From Verrucomicrobiota bacterium (GTDB lineage: Bacteria > Verrucomicrobiota > Verrucomicrobiia > Limisphaerales > BJHT01), in assembly GCA_014193395.1 (NCBI GenBank), contig BJHT01000006.1, positions 1-58,862 of the forward strand: DNA of 58,862 bases, read 5' to 3'. The notes beneath the pieces were generated by a model, which was not told the origin of the DNA, ran no database searches, and saw only the letters and a program-made list of their open reading frames with translations. Positions 8,537 through 16,649 of the stretch are shown piece by piece (positions within the stretch are counted from its first letter, which is position 1; every line of letters starts with the position of its first letter). The position numbers and the translations under genes are program-made.

Positions 8537-9853
8537 ATGAACTCCTGCAAATCCACCCTCACGCTCCTCCTCGGCCTCGCCGCCCTGCCATTGCTCGCGC
8601 CCGCGGAAAACTGGCCCCAATGGCGCGGCCCCAACTTCAACGGCTCCTCGTCCGAGACCGGCCTGCCGGTGAAATTCAGCAAGACCGAGAATGTCGCGTG
8701 GGCCGCACCGATGACCGGCCCGAGCGCCGCCAGTCCCGTGGTGTGGGAGGACAGCGTCTTCGTCTCGAGCACCGACAAGTCCGCCAAGAGCATCCATGCC
8801 GTCTGCCTCGATCGGAAAACGGGCAAGGTCCGCTGGCAGCACAAGATCAACGACGGCTATTCGCGCGATGACCGCAGCAACTACGCCTCTCCGTCGCCCG
8901 TGACCGACGGCAAGCTCGTCGTGTTCTTCTACGGCAACGGCGACCTCGTTACCTTCGATTTCGCCGGCAAGGAACTCTGGCGGCGCAGCATTCCGAAGGA
9001 CTACGGCGACTTCGCGTATCAATGGACCTTCTCCGCCAGCCCCACGCTCTTCCAAGGCAAGCTCTACGTGCAGGTTCTCCAGCGCGATGAGGCGGTTCAC
9101 GGCAAAGGAAAATCCGGCGCCGAGTCCTATCTGCTCGCGCTCGAACCCGCGACCGGCAAGGAACTCTGGCGGCACGTCCGCCCCACCGACGCCAAGGCCG
9201 AATCGCGCGAGGCCTTCAGCACGCCGCTCCCCTACAAACACGGCGACCGCTGGGAAATGCTCATCCTCGGCGGCGACATGGTCAGCGGCCACGACCCCGA
9301 GACGGGCAAGGAATTCTGGCGCTGGGGCACATGGAATCCCACGCGCATCGGTCACTGGCGGTTGGTGCCGTCGCCCGTGGCGGGCGCGGGCGTCGTGCTC
9401 GCGTGCGCGCCCAAGAAGGAACCCATCATCGCCGTGAAACTTGGCGGCAACGGCACGCTGCCCGATTCCGCCATCGCGTGGAAAAGCGAGAAGCCCTCGC
9501 CGCTCACCTCTGATGTGCCGACGCCGCTCTTTTACCAGGGCGACTTCTTCATCCTGTCCGACGTGAACAAAGCCCTCTCCCGCGTCGAGCCAGCCACCGG
9601 CAAAATCAAGTGGACCCTGACCACGCCGGGCAACAAGAAGTACGAAGCCTCGCCCGCCGGTGCGGATGGGAAAATCTATCTCCTCAACTTCGGTGGCGAG
9701 GTTGTGGTCGTTGACGCCGCGGACGGCAAGGTCCTGAACAACACCCTGCTCGGTGAACCCGGCGACAACGATACCCGTTCCGCCATTGCCATTTCGCAGG
9801 GCCAGCTCTTCATCCGCACGAACGCGAAGCTCTATTGCATCGGCAAGCCGTGA
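8537..9853 (+). CDS. Secreted PQQ-like beta-propeller (outer membrane assembly BamB-like fold)
   Basis: The 438-residue protein starts with a signal peptide (MNSCKSTLTLLLGLAALPLL, cleavage before ENWPQWRGP). ATG 8537 was preferred over an upstream in-frame Met at 8498 because it gives a proper signal. The body has the repeating propeller pattern in which a Trp-containing strand ends each blade: GKVRWQHKI, GKELWRRSI, GKELWRHVRP, GKEFWRWGTW, GKIKWTLTTP. The NWPQWRGPNFNG opening is typical of the PQQ-like proteins abundant in Verrucomicrobiota and Planctomycetota. No quinoprotein dehydrogenase active-site residues are evident, so a scaffolding or sugar-binding role is likelier than alcohol oxidation. 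Transcribed alone. Confidence 0.8.
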   Translation: MNSCKSTLTLLLGLAALPLLAPAENWPQWRGPNFNGSSSETGLPVKFSKTENVAWAAPMTGPSAASPVVWEDSVFVSSTDKSAKSIHAVCLDRKTGKVRWQHKINDGYSRDDRSNYASPSPVTDGKLVVFFYGNGDLVTFDFAGKELWRRSIPKDYGDFAYQWTFSASPTLFQGKLYVQVLQRDEAVHGKGKSGAESYLLALEPATGKELWRHVRPTDAKAESREAFSTPLPYKHGDRWEMLILGGDMVSGHDPETGKEFWRWGTWNPTRIGHWRLVPSPVAGAGVVLACAPKKEPIIAVKLGGNGTLPDSAIAWKSEKPSPLTSDVPTPLFYQGDFFILSDVNKALSRVEPATGKIKWTLTTPGNKKYEASPAGADGKIYLLNFGGEVVVVDAADGKVLNNTLLGEPGDNDTRSAIAISQGQLFIRTNAKLYCIGKP

Positions 9854-9882
9854 GCCGGGTCGGGACGCGCGTCCGCGCGTTC

Positions 9883-10006
9883 TTGTAGCGCAGGTTTCCA
9901 AACCTGCTGTGTCGCCGACTTCCAAGTCGGCAGGGTGTCGGCCTCGCCGGACGCGCCGCAGGTTTAGAAACCTGCGATACAGCAGGCTTGGAAGCCTGCG
10001 CTACAA
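9883..10006. repeat. Palindromic repeat TTGTAGCGCAGG
   Basis: The stretch starts TTGTAGCGCAGGTTTCCAAA and ends with the complement (GGAAGCCTGCGCTACAA). Between them sit internal palindromes: GCAGGTTTCCAAACCTGC, CCGACTTCCAAGTCGG and GCAGGTTTAGAAACCTGC. The outer arms pair over about 15 bases. It lies just after the propeller gene. Confidence 0.75.
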
Positions 10007-10071
10007 ACGAGCGTGAGCTACTCGGGCCAACCTCCTTCTGCGCGATCACGCTGCTCTCGGCGAAGAAAGTC

Positions 10072-10098
10072 AGAGCCTCCTCACGTCGTCTCCTACAA
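10072..10098. repeat. Half copy of the GTAGGAG...CTCCTACAA element
   Basis: The sequence AGAGCCTCCTCACGTCGTCT followed by CCTACAA is the right arm of the roughly 180-base element seen complete at 23696-23875, 23908-24074 and 28329-28508. The matching left arm is missing. It ends six bases before the Nudix start codon, so it covers the position where a ribosome binding site would be expected. Confidence 0.65.
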
Positions 10099-10103
10099 AC
10101 GCC

Positions 10104-10661
10104 ATGTCGCTGCCCTACAAAATCTCCACGCTGCTCTACTGCTTCAACGAGCGGGACGAGATCCTCCTGCTCCACCGCGCGCACGAACCCAACCGCGGCC
10201 TGTGGAGTCCGCCCGGCGGCAAACTTAAGACCGACCTCGGCGAATCGCCCTACGCCTGCGCCTGCCGCGAGGCCCACGAGGAAACCGGCCTGCGCCTCAC
10301 GCCCGGCGATCTTCACCTCACCGGCCTCGTCAGCGAACACGGCTACCAGGGCCAGGCCCACTGGCTCTTGTTTCTCTTCGAAGTGAAACCCCGCCTCGAC
10401 GCCATCCCCGCACCGCACGCCGAGGGGCATTTCCAATTCTTCCCCCGCGCCGCCCTGCGCGACCTTGCGCTCCCGCTGACGGATCGCGAACAGCTCTGGC
10501 CGCTCTTCTGGAATCATCGCGGCGGCTTTTTCGCCGCGCACTGCCATTGCCACGGCGACGGACGCAACACCTGGACCGTCGAGGAAACTCTCCCGCGCCC
10601 CGACCACGCTCGCCACGCGGAGCCCGTCAGCTTCCGCTCGAATCACGTCCACCATGATTGA
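10104..10661 (+). CDS. Nudix hydrolase
   Basis: The 185-residue protein carries a Nudix box, GGKL...GESP...REAHEETGL at about residues 38-63. It has the Arg-Glu and Glu-Glu pair needed for Mg2+ binding, with two extra residues in the first spacing compared with the strict consensus. The family cleaves nucleoside diphosphates linked to another group, and the substrate here is unknown. The start MSLPYKISTLLYCFNERDEI gives a normal first strand. The C-terminal 30 residues (GDGRNTWTVEETLPRPDHA onward) extend past the usual fold. Its stop overlaps the ATG of a truncated tadA copy by eight bases, suggesting that Nudix and tadA once formed a coupled pair. Confidence 0.9.
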   Translation: MSLPYKISTLLYCFNERDEILLLHRAHEPNRGLWSPPGGKLKTDLGESPYACACREAHEETGLRLTPGDLHLTGLVSEHGYQGQAHWLLFLFEVKPRLDAIPAPHAEGHFQFFPRAALRDLALPLTDREQLWPLFWNHRGGFFAAHCHCHGDGRNTWTVEETLPRPDHARHAEPVSFRSNHVHHD

Positions 10662-10755
10662 ATCCCCCGTCATCGATTTCCACAGCGACGTCTGTTTCAT
10701 GGGCGCGGCGTTGCGGCGGGCTGCTTGCCTTACCGGAGCCCGAGGCATAGCCTGA
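10654..10755 (+). pseudogene. Truncated 5' copy of tadA
   Basis: From ATG 10654 the frame reads MIESPVIDFHSDVCFMGAAL then RRAAC before it leaves the homology and stops at 10755. It aligns without gaps to the start of the intact gene at 11527 (MDEPIIDLHSDAYFMGEALRQAARAY), and the DNA also matches well (CACAGCGACG, then TTCATGGGCG). About 26 codons are preserved; the deaminase active site is absent. The break falls just before the ORF pair at 10760-11481, which now separates the remnant from the complete gene. It looks like the scar of an insertion or a partial duplication. Confidence 0.75.
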
Positions 10756-10759
10756 CCGC

Positions 10760-10996
10760 GTGCTGAAACAACCGTTCATCAACGTTGAGGAAAAGATTGA
10801 CCGCTTCGTCGGCAAACGGACGAAGACGCCGGAAGGCTGGAAAGCCGGGATGCAGATGCAGGCTGCGGGTTTGGAATTCCACAAAGCATTCAAGCATCGG
10901 TGGCTGGCCGGCGGTGTTCATCGTTTCAAGACCCACGAGGAGGCGGACGCATGGATGATCAAGATGCTGGTGCGGAGCGGGATGGCCAAAACCTAG
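10760..10996 (+). CDS. Small hypothetical protein preceding a nucleotidyltransferase
   Basis: The frame opens with GTG at 10760 and encodes 78 residues (MLKQPFINVEEKIDRFVGKR onward), rich in Lys, Trp and Phe. The composition is unlike a random shadow: HKAFKHRWLAGGVHRFKTHE and EEADAWMIKML look like amphipathic helices. It overlaps the following nucleotidyltransferase by 46 bases in another frame. I recognise no family. The arrangement, small basic protein followed by an MNT/AbiEii-like nucleotidyltransferase, suggests a toxin-antitoxin-like pair, but this is inference. Confidence 0.5.
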   Translation: MLKQPFINVEEKIDRFVGKRTKTPEGWKAGMQMQAAGLEFHKAFKHRWLAGGVHRFKTHEEADAWMIKMLVRSGMAKT

Positions 10997-11481
10997 AGTG
11001 CCGTCCGCCGGTGGAGGCTGATGTCGTGGCGCTGTGCCGCGAGTTGAACCGGCGCGGCACCAAATATGTGGTGGTCGGCGGGTTTGCCATCATCGCTGCG
11101 GGCTTTCCCCGCTTTACGGGAGACCTTGATTTGATCGTGGCTGCCGACCTTGAAAACGAAGCGAAAGTTTTCTCCGCGCTGTCCACCCTGCCCGACAATG
11201 CCGTGCGCGAGCTTCAGCCCGGAGAATTGCAACTCCACAACGTCATCCGCGTCGGCGATGAAATTCTGGTGGACTTGATGCGCTCGGCGGGCGGGATCGA
11301 TTATGCCGAGGCGGCCAAAGATGTCGTCGTACGTGAAGTGGACGGTGTGCCGATTCCCTTCGCGTCGCCGCGATTGCTCTGGCGGATGAAGGTGGTCACC
11401 CATCGCGCCAAGGACGCGGGCGATCTGGTGTTCCTGCGCCAGTGGTTCGCGGAACGCGGGGAAGAGCCGCCGCGCGTTTGA
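10951..11481 (+). CDS. Nucleotidyltransferase-fold protein (MNT/AbiEii-like)
   Basis: From ATG 10951 the product is 176 residues. It has GGFAIIAAGFPRFTGDLDLI, matching the polymerase-beta-type nucleotidyltransferase signature: Gly-Gly, a helix, then the metal-binding Asp-x-Asp (DLDL). A later DEILVDLM segment could supply the third acidic residue. Longer in-frame starts exist (from 10900), but they read through the small upstream gene and give unlikely sequence. Proteins of this fold act in minimal NTase toxin-antitoxin systems, AbiE-type phage exclusion and antibiotic modification. The pairing with a small gene favours the first group. The pair lies between a tadA remnant and intact tadA, as if inserted there. 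Confidence 0.65.
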   Translation: MDDQDAGAERDGQNLECRPPVEADVVALCRELNRRGTKYVVVGGFAIIAAGFPRFTGDLDLIVAADLENEAKVFSALSTLPDNAVRELQPGELQLHNVIRVGDEILVDLMRSAGGIDYAEAAKDVVVREVDGVPIPFASPRLLWRMKVVTHRAKDAGDLVFLRQWFAERGEEPPRV

Positions 11482-11526
11482 GTTTTGCTTCTTCATTCTT
11501 CCGCCCGCCTCCGGCAGGGTTCGCGC

Positions 11527-12090
11527 ATGGACGAGCCGATCATCGACCTGCACAGCGACGCCTATTTCATGGGCGAGGCGCTGCGCCAGGCCGCGCGCGC
11601 TTACGAGGCGGATGAAGTGCCCGTGGGCGCGGTCGTCGTGCGTGCGGGACGCATCATCGCGCGCGCCTTCAATCAGGTGGAACTCCTCTGCGACGCCACC
11701 GCCCACGCCGAGATGCTCGCGCTCACCCAGGCCGAGGAGGCCACCGGCAACTGGCGGCTCACCGACTGCACCCTCTACGTCACCAAGGAGCCGTGCCCGA
11801 TGTGCGCCGGCGCGCTCGTCCACACGCGCGTGCAGCGTGTCGTCTTCGGCGCGAGCGATCCCAAAGGCGGCGCGGCCGGGAGCGCAATGAACCTGCTGCA
11901 ATTTCCCACGCTCAATCATCGCTGCGAAATCACCGCCGGCGTGCGCGAGGCCGAATGCCGCGCGCTGCTCGTGAGCTTCTTCAGCGAACGCCGCGCGGAA
12001 AGAAAAGAGGAGGCCCGCGACGGTCCCCGCAATGGTGCCCGCCACAGCGTCCGCAACGGCGCGGACCCAACCCCGTCCGCGGAATCGTGA
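11527..12090 (+). CDS. tadA: tRNA adenosine(34) deaminase
   Basis: The 187-residue protein has the cytidine/deoxycytidylate deaminase zinc site: His60-Ala-Glu62 in TAHAEMLAL, with PCPMCAGAL supplying Cys90 and Cys93. This site converts A34 to inosine in tRNA-Arg. VPVGAVVV and the GGAAGSAMNLLQFP loop are TadA hallmarks. ATG 11527 was chosen over an upstream in-frame start at 11485 because it matches the duplicated 5' remnant at 10654. The last 30 residues (RRAERKEEARDGPRNGARHS) are low-complexity and not part of the fold. The stop overlaps the GTG start of the triterpene cyclase by four bases, so an essential tRNA gene is coupled to a lipid gene. Confidence 0.93.
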   Translation: MDEPIIDLHSDAYFMGEALRQAARAYEADEVPVGAVVVRAGRIIARAFNQVELLCDATAHAEMLALTQAEEATGNWRLTDCTLYVTKEPCPMCAGALVHTRVQRVVFGASDPKGGAAGSAMNLLQFPTLNHRCEITAGVREAECRALLVSFFSERRAERKEEARDGPRNGARHSVRNGADPTPSAES

Positions 12091-14246
12091 GCCTGCCCCC
12101 GCCCCGCCTCACCGCCGCGCTCGACACCGCACGCCGCGCGTTGCTCGCCGCACGCAATCCCGTCGGCCACTGGGAAGGGGAACTCTCCAGCAGCGCCCTC
12201 TCGACCGCGACCGCCGTCTGCGCGTTGTCGCTCTGGCGGCAACACGCCAAGCCAATCTTTTCCGGGCCTCCCACGCCTGAACGCCTCGATCACGCCATCA
12301 CGCAGGGACTGCGCTGGCTCGCCGAACATGCGAACGCCGACGGCGGCTGGGGCGACACCATCCTCAGCTTCAGCAACATCAGCACCACCGCGCTCTGCTG
12401 GGCCGCATTCGGCGCGGTGCCCGGAGCGGATGCGAATTATGCCGCCGTCGTGCAACGCGCCGAGGCGTGGCTGGCGGGGAAGTGTTCGGCGAGCGGGGAG
12501 CAGGGAACAGGGAGCAGTAATCAGGGATCAGTGAACAGTAATCAGTGCCCGGTCCAGAAACCGTCGCCGTCGCCGTCGCCCTCGCCACCGGCCCCGCCCG
12601 CGCCCTCCCCCACTAATCACTTATCGCTAATTACTAATTACTTTCCCCTCCCCCTTGATCGTTCCGTCCTCATCCGCGCAATAGTCGCCCGCTACGGCAA
12701 GGACCGCACCTTTTCCGTTCCCATCCTCACGATGTGTGCGCTGGCGGGGCGACTCGGCGCGGGCAGAGAGGCGTGGGAGCAGGTCATTCAACTGCCCTTC
12801 GAACTGGCCGCGTTGCCGCCGAAGTTTTTCGCCGCGCTGCGCCTGCCCGTCGTGAGCTACGCGTTGCCCGCGCTCATCGCCATCGGTCAGGCGCGGCATT
12901 TTCACCGGCCGACGCGCAACCCGCTGCTGCGCGTGCTCCGCGACCGCGCGCGCGCTAAGACGCTTCGCGTGCTCGAACGCATCCAGCCGCCGAACGGCGG
13001 GTTCCTCGAAGCCACGCCGCTCACGAGCTTTGTCACGATGAGCCTCGCGGGCAGCGGTCAGGCGGACCATCTCGTCGCGCGGCGCGGCGTGGAATTTCTG
13101 CTTCAATCGCTGCGCCCCGATGGCAGTTGGCCCATCGACACCAATCTCGCCACCTGGGTGACCACGCTCGCGATCAACGCGCTCGGCCCGAGCATCCACG
13201 ACGTGATGAGCGCCGCCGAGCGCCAGCACCTCCTCGACTGGTTGCTGGCGCAGCAGTACCGCACGGTGCATCCCTACACCAACGCCCCGCCCGGCGGCTG
13301 GGCGTGGACCGATCTGCCCGGCGGCGTCCCCGATGCGGACGATACGGCGGGCGCGCTGCTGGCGTTGAAGACGCTTTGTAGCCGACGACGTGAGGAGGCG
13401 GACCGCGCTAGGGCGGACGCGAAAGACCTCCGCCTCCTCACGTCGGCGGCTACAGAGCAGCGCGTGCGCGAGGCGGTCATCGCCGGCGTGATGTGGCTGC
13501 TCAATTTGCAAAACCGCGACGGCGGCATCCCCACGTTTTGCCGCGGCTGGACGAATCTCCCGTTCGACCGCAGCAGCCCCGACCTGACCGCACACGCCCT
13601 GCGCGCCTGGCTCGCATGGCGCGACGACCTGCCCGCCGAGCTTCAGCAGCGCGTCGCTGCGGCCATTCCGCGCGCACTGCAATATCTCGCCCACACGCAG
13701 CGCCCCGACGGCTCGTGGCTCCCGCTCTGGTTCGGCAACCAGCACGCCCCCGACGACGAAAACCCGACCTACGGCACCGCGCGCGTCGTGATCGCCTTGG
13801 AGTTGGTGATGGAGAGTTTCCTGCCGCAAGCCGTGCCGCCCTTCCAATCTCTCCCCCGACTCACGCGCGGCCTCGAGTGGCTCGTGCAGTCGCAGCAAGC
13901 CGACGGCGGCTGGAGCGGCGCGCCCGGCACCCCGTCCTCAGTCGAAGAAACCGCGCTCGCCGTTGAGGCGCTCGGCGGTGCGTTCGTTCCCGCATTGGTA
14001 CCCACCACCAAAAATGCCGCCGCGCGCGGCACAAAATGGCTGGAGCAGAAAACCGCCGACGGCACTTGGACGCAGCCCACGCCCATCGGCTTTTACTTCG
14101 CGAAACTCTGGTATTACGAGCGGCTCTATCCGGTGGTCTTCACCATCGCGGCCTTGTCACAGGCCAGCCGCGAGTCGCTGGCTCCACGCCAGCACACGAC
14201 CGATCAACCGCCGGTGAATAGCGCGCCGCGGGGCGTCGTGGAATAG
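12087..14246 (+). CDS. Squalene-hopene cyclase-type triterpene cyclase with two in-frame repeat insertions
   Basis: GTG 12087 overlaps the tadA stop. The 719-residue product has the class II terpene cyclase acid motif DADD at 416-419 ([13 protein letters not shown]) and several QW-type repeats: [57 protein letters not shown] and [10 protein letters not shown]. The family cyclises squalene-like polyenes at the membrane. Known SHCs are about 630-660 residues. The excess here is explained by two insertions: about 55 residues from 12491-12657, a Ser/Pro/Gln stretch, and exactly 26 residues from 13377-13454, [20 protein letters not shown] and onward. Removing both leaves about 638 residues. The frame stays open across both, so the gene is probably functional. 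The S9 gene follows after three bases. Confidence 0.88.
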   Translation: MSLPPPRLTAALDTARRALLAARNPVGHWEGELSSSALSTATAVCALSLWRQHAKPIFSGPPTPERLDHAITQGLRWLAEHANADGGWGDTILSFSNISTTALCWAAFGAVPGADANYAAVVQRAEAWLAGKCSASGEQGTGSSNQGSVNSNQCPVQKPSPSPSPSPPAPPAPSPTNHLSLITNYFPLPLDRSVLIRAIVARYGKDRTFSVPILTMCALAGRLGAGREAWEQVIQLPFELAALPPKFFAALRLPVVSYALPALIAIGQARHFHRPTRNPLLRVLRDRARAKTLRVLERIQPPNGGFLEATPLTSFVTMSLAGSGQADHLVARRGVEFLLQSLRPDGSWPIDTNLATWVTTLAINALGPSIHDVMSAAERQHLLDWLLAQQYRTVHPYTNAPPGGWAWTDLPGGVPDADDTAGALLALKTLCSRRREEADRARADAKDLRLLTSAATEQRVREAVIAGVMWLLNLQNRDGGIPTFCRGWTNLPFDRSSPDLTAHALRAWLAWRDDLPAELQQRVAAAIPRALQYLAHTQRPDGSWLPLWFGNQHAPDDENPTYGTARVVIALELVMESFLPQAVPPFQSLPRLTRGLEWLVQSQQADGGWSGAPGTPSSVEETALAVEALGGAFVPALVPTTKNAAARGTKWLEQKTADGTWTQPTPIGFYFAKLWYYERLYPVVFTIAALSQASRESLAPRQHTTDQPPVNSAPRGVVE
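12491..12657. repeat. Dispersed repeat inside the triterpene cyclase gene (ACTAATCAC family)
   Basis: It begins with text-like words GAGCAGGGAACAGGGAGCAG and TAATCAGGGATCAGTGAACA, passes through a CCGTCGCCGTCG low-complexity run, and ends CACTAATCACTTATCGCTAA, TTACTAATTACTTTCCCCTC. The tail matches the repeats at 12-92 and 57221-57288. It reads in frame with the cyclase, adding [20 protein letters not shown] and similar low-complexity residues at about positions 136-190, where other cyclases have a short link. Confidence 0.8.
13377..13454. repeat. Palindromic repeat inside the triterpene cyclase gene (GTAGCCGACGTGAGGAGG family)
   Basis: The 78-base unit is an inverted repeat. TGTAGCCGACGACGTGAGGA then GGCGGA (13377-13402) pairs with TCCGCCTCCTCACGTCGGCG then GCTACA (13429-13454) over 26 bases with one mismatch. 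The arms match the ends of the intergenic elements at 23908-24074 and 35938-36394. The length is exactly 26 codons, so the cyclase frame is preserved. It lies about 12 residues after the DADD motif. Confidence 0.88.
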
Positions 14247-14249
14247 CCC

Positions 14250-16295
14250 ATGCAATCCCACCGCTGTTCCCGCCCCCTCGCCGTGCTGCTCCTCGGTTTC
14301 GCCACTCTCTCCTGCGCGCCATTGCCGTCCGTGTTGGCTCAAGAGCCACCGCAAATCGAGGACCTCTACAAAACCGATGTCGCGGTCGAGCCGGTCACGC
14401 TCCCGGACGGGCGCACCACGTTTTACATCCGCCAACGCGCGGACCCGCAGACGCGCACGATCAAACAATCGCTGTGGCGTGCGGATGAGGGCGGCGCGCC
14501 GCGTGCGGTCGAGGCGGGTGAACCCGATGCCTTCGGCCTGCAACTCTCGCCCGATGGCAAATGGCTGCTCTTTCTCTCCACGCGTCCGTTCACCGATGGC
14601 ACTCCCGCTTTCAAACCCGTGCCGCCGTACTCGGACCCGGCGGCGGACATCTGGCTGCTGCCGGTGGGCGGCGGCGCGGCGATTCCTCTCGGCGGAAAGC
14701 TGAAGCCCTACGGCCGTGTCATCACCGACAAGTTTTACGGGCGCGTCGCCTTCTCGCCGGATTGCCGGCGGCTTGTGTTTGTCGCGGATGACGGGCGTGA
14801 TCCCCGCACCGAGGCCGAGCGGCGGAACAACGTCCTCGTGGCGCGCGAGGATCAGGGCGAGGGCTACGAAGGCTATGGGCCGATGCAGGTGTGGGTGGCG
14901 GATTTGGCGGCCGCGCCCGGAGAGATCGCGGCGACGCGCATCACCCGCGTGACGACGGATGACTTCTGGTACGGCGACCCGCAGTGGGCGCCGGACGGTT
15001 CCTTCCTCGTGGTCCACGCGAACCGCACCGCGGACCAGGAATCCGTGCGGTTCAGCGTGAACCGCAACTACGACCTCTGGAAAATCACGCTCGCCGACCG
15101 CCGCCTCGAGCAGCTCACCACCGGGCCGGGGCCGGAGTTTTCCCCGCGCATCTCGCCGGACGGACGGCGCGTGCTGTGCCTGAGTTCGCCGCGGAGGGGG
15201 CCGCATCAGGATGTCTTCAATCTCACCATCGTCGAACTTCATTCCAGCGGGCCGAAGTCGCGCGTGGTCTTCGATCATCACGCGCCCGCCGTGGGTTCGC
15301 CGCCGCATCTTTCGCCCGCGCAACCGCTCCCGGCGCAGTGCTGGCGCGACGCGCGGCGCGTGGTTTTCAACGGCGTCAGCGGGGTCAAGACCGTGCCGCA
15401 GCTCGTCAATCTCGACACCGGCCCGGAGGCCATCGAGGACAAGTCATCGCCACCCGCACCCCGGGGTCCGAAGCTACCACCCAACAACCCGCTCCTCGGC
15501 CCGCGCCTCCGGGCGGTGGATGAAATTGTGCGCTGGAAAAGTTTCGACGGCCTCGAGATCGAGGGTGTGCTCACGCGCCCGCCGGAGTCGGTTGCGCGTC
15601 CGCCCTACAAGCTGCTGCTGCATCCGCACGGCGGGCCGCATTCACGCTCGACGGGCGGCGGCGGATTCGAGGTGCAGCTTTTCGCCACGCGCGGGTTCGC
15701 CGTGTTTCAGCCGAACTTCCGCGGCTCGACCGGCTACGGGCTGAAGTTCCTCGATGCCGACCGCAACGACTTTGGCGGCGGCGACATGCGCGACATTCTC
15801 ACCGGCATCGAGCACCTCGTGAAAACGGGCATCGTGGACACGCGACGCCAGTTTGTTTACGGCGTGAGCTACGGCGGCTTCATGACCTCGTGGCTCGTCG
15901 GCCAGACGCGGCAATTCCGCGCGGCGGTCGCGCAGAACGCGGTCACGGACCTCAACGCCATGTGGCATCTCAGCGACCTGCAAAGCTGGACGGACTGGGA
16001 CATGAGCGGCCGCCCGTGGGAGGTCGCCGCGCGCTTCCGCGAGCACAGCCCGCTCACGTACGCGCACCAGGTCCGCACGCCGACCTTGATTCTGCACTCG
16101 ATGAACGACCGCCGCTGCCCGGTCGCGATGGGAGTGATGTTTCATCGCGCGCTCAAAACCGTCGGCGTCGAGACCGGCCTCGTGCTTTATCCCGACGAAG
16201 GCCACGGCATCAAACAACTGCCGCATCGCGAGGACGTGCTGCGCCGGGTGCTCGAGTGGTTCGACCGCCACGATCCGGGGCCGGCGGGGAAGTAG
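14250..16295 (+). CDS. S9 family (prolyl oligopeptidase-like) peptidase, secreted
   Basis: The 681-residue protein has an N-terminal signal with a possible lipoprotein Cys (LLLGFATLSCAPLPSVLAQ). A seven-bladed propeller region of the TolB/WD40 type follows (SPDGKWLLFLSTR, SPDCRRLVFVADDG, APDGSFLVVHANR, SPDGRRVLCLSS). The C-terminal 250 residues are an alpha/beta-hydrolase: nucleophile Ser in GVSYGGFMTSWL, Asp in MNDRRCP, His in PDEGHGIKQ. The family cleaves short oligopeptides after Pro or Ala. It starts three bases after the cyclase stop, so it is transcribed with tadA and the cyclase. A functional link is not obvious. Confidence 0.9.
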   Translation: MQSHRCSRPLAVLLLGFATLSCAPLPSVLAQEPPQIEDLYKTDVAVEPVTLPDGRTTFYIRQRADPQTRTIKQSLWRADEGGAPRAVEAGEPDAFGLQLSPDGKWLLFLSTRPFTDGTPAFKPVPPYSDPAADIWLLPVGGGAAIPLGGKLKPYGRVITDKFYGRVAFSPDCRRLVFVADDGRDPRTEAERRNNVLVAREDQGEGYEGYGPMQVWVADLAAAPGEIAATRITRVTTDDFWYGDPQWAPDGSFLVVHANRTADQESVRFSVNRNYDLWKITLADRRLEQLTTGPGPEFSPRISPDGRRVLCLSSPRRGPHQDVFNLTIVELHSSGPKSRVVFDHHAPAVGSPPHLSPAQPLPAQCWRDARRVVFNGVSGVKTVPQLVNLDTGPEAIEDKSSPPAPRGPKLPPNNPLLGPRLRAVDEIVRWKSFDGLEIEGVLTRPPESVARPPYKLLLHPHGGPHSRSTGGGGFEVQLFATRGFAVFQPNFRGSTGYGLKFLDADRNDFGGGDMRDILTGIEHLVKTGIVDTRRQFVYGVSYGGFMTSWLVGQTRQFRAAVAQNAVTDLNAMWHLSDLQSWTDWDMSGRPWEVAARFREHSPLTYAHQVRTPTLILHSMNDRRCPVAMGVMFHRALKTVGVETGLVLYPDEGHGIKQLPHREDVLRRVLEWFDRHDPGPAGK

Positions 16296-16405
16296 CCGAG
16301 AATGCGACCGCGTCAGCAAACACCCCACGATTTTCAATTCAACCAGTCGCGAACCATGACTCCGCGCGAATTGACCCGCCGCCGAAGAAATGGTGCAGGC
16401 GCTCT

Positions 16406-16587
16406 GGAGTGCGGCGAGTTCTCGCCGCTTTCGCGAGGCAACTTGTCGCCGTCGCCTTTCGCTGGCGTGGTTTGGCCACGGGTGCCTCACGCTCGCGCCA
16501 GCGGTGGCCCGCTCGCAATGTCGAGCGCAGCCGAATTTCGACGGCGACAAGTCGCCTCGCCAAAGCGGTGACAAGTCACCACACTCC
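16406..16587. repeat. Element A copy 1 (GGAGTGCGGTGACTTGTCACCGC family)
   Basis: The left arm is GGAGTGCGGCGAGTTCTCGC with AACTTGTCGCCGTC. The right arm is GACGGCGACAAGTCGCC with AAAGCGGTGACAAGTCACCA ending ACTCC. Each arm contains two nested palindromes, and the arms pair with each other over about 50 bases. The centre keeps a CTCGCGCCAGCGG block shared with the other copies. This copy has drifted in its left arm. Confidence 0.85.
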
Positions 16588-16649
16588 ATAATCAGATTCG
16601 CGCATCCTCAGTTTTCGGAGATTCATCAAAAGCCCACAAAGCAAACGAT

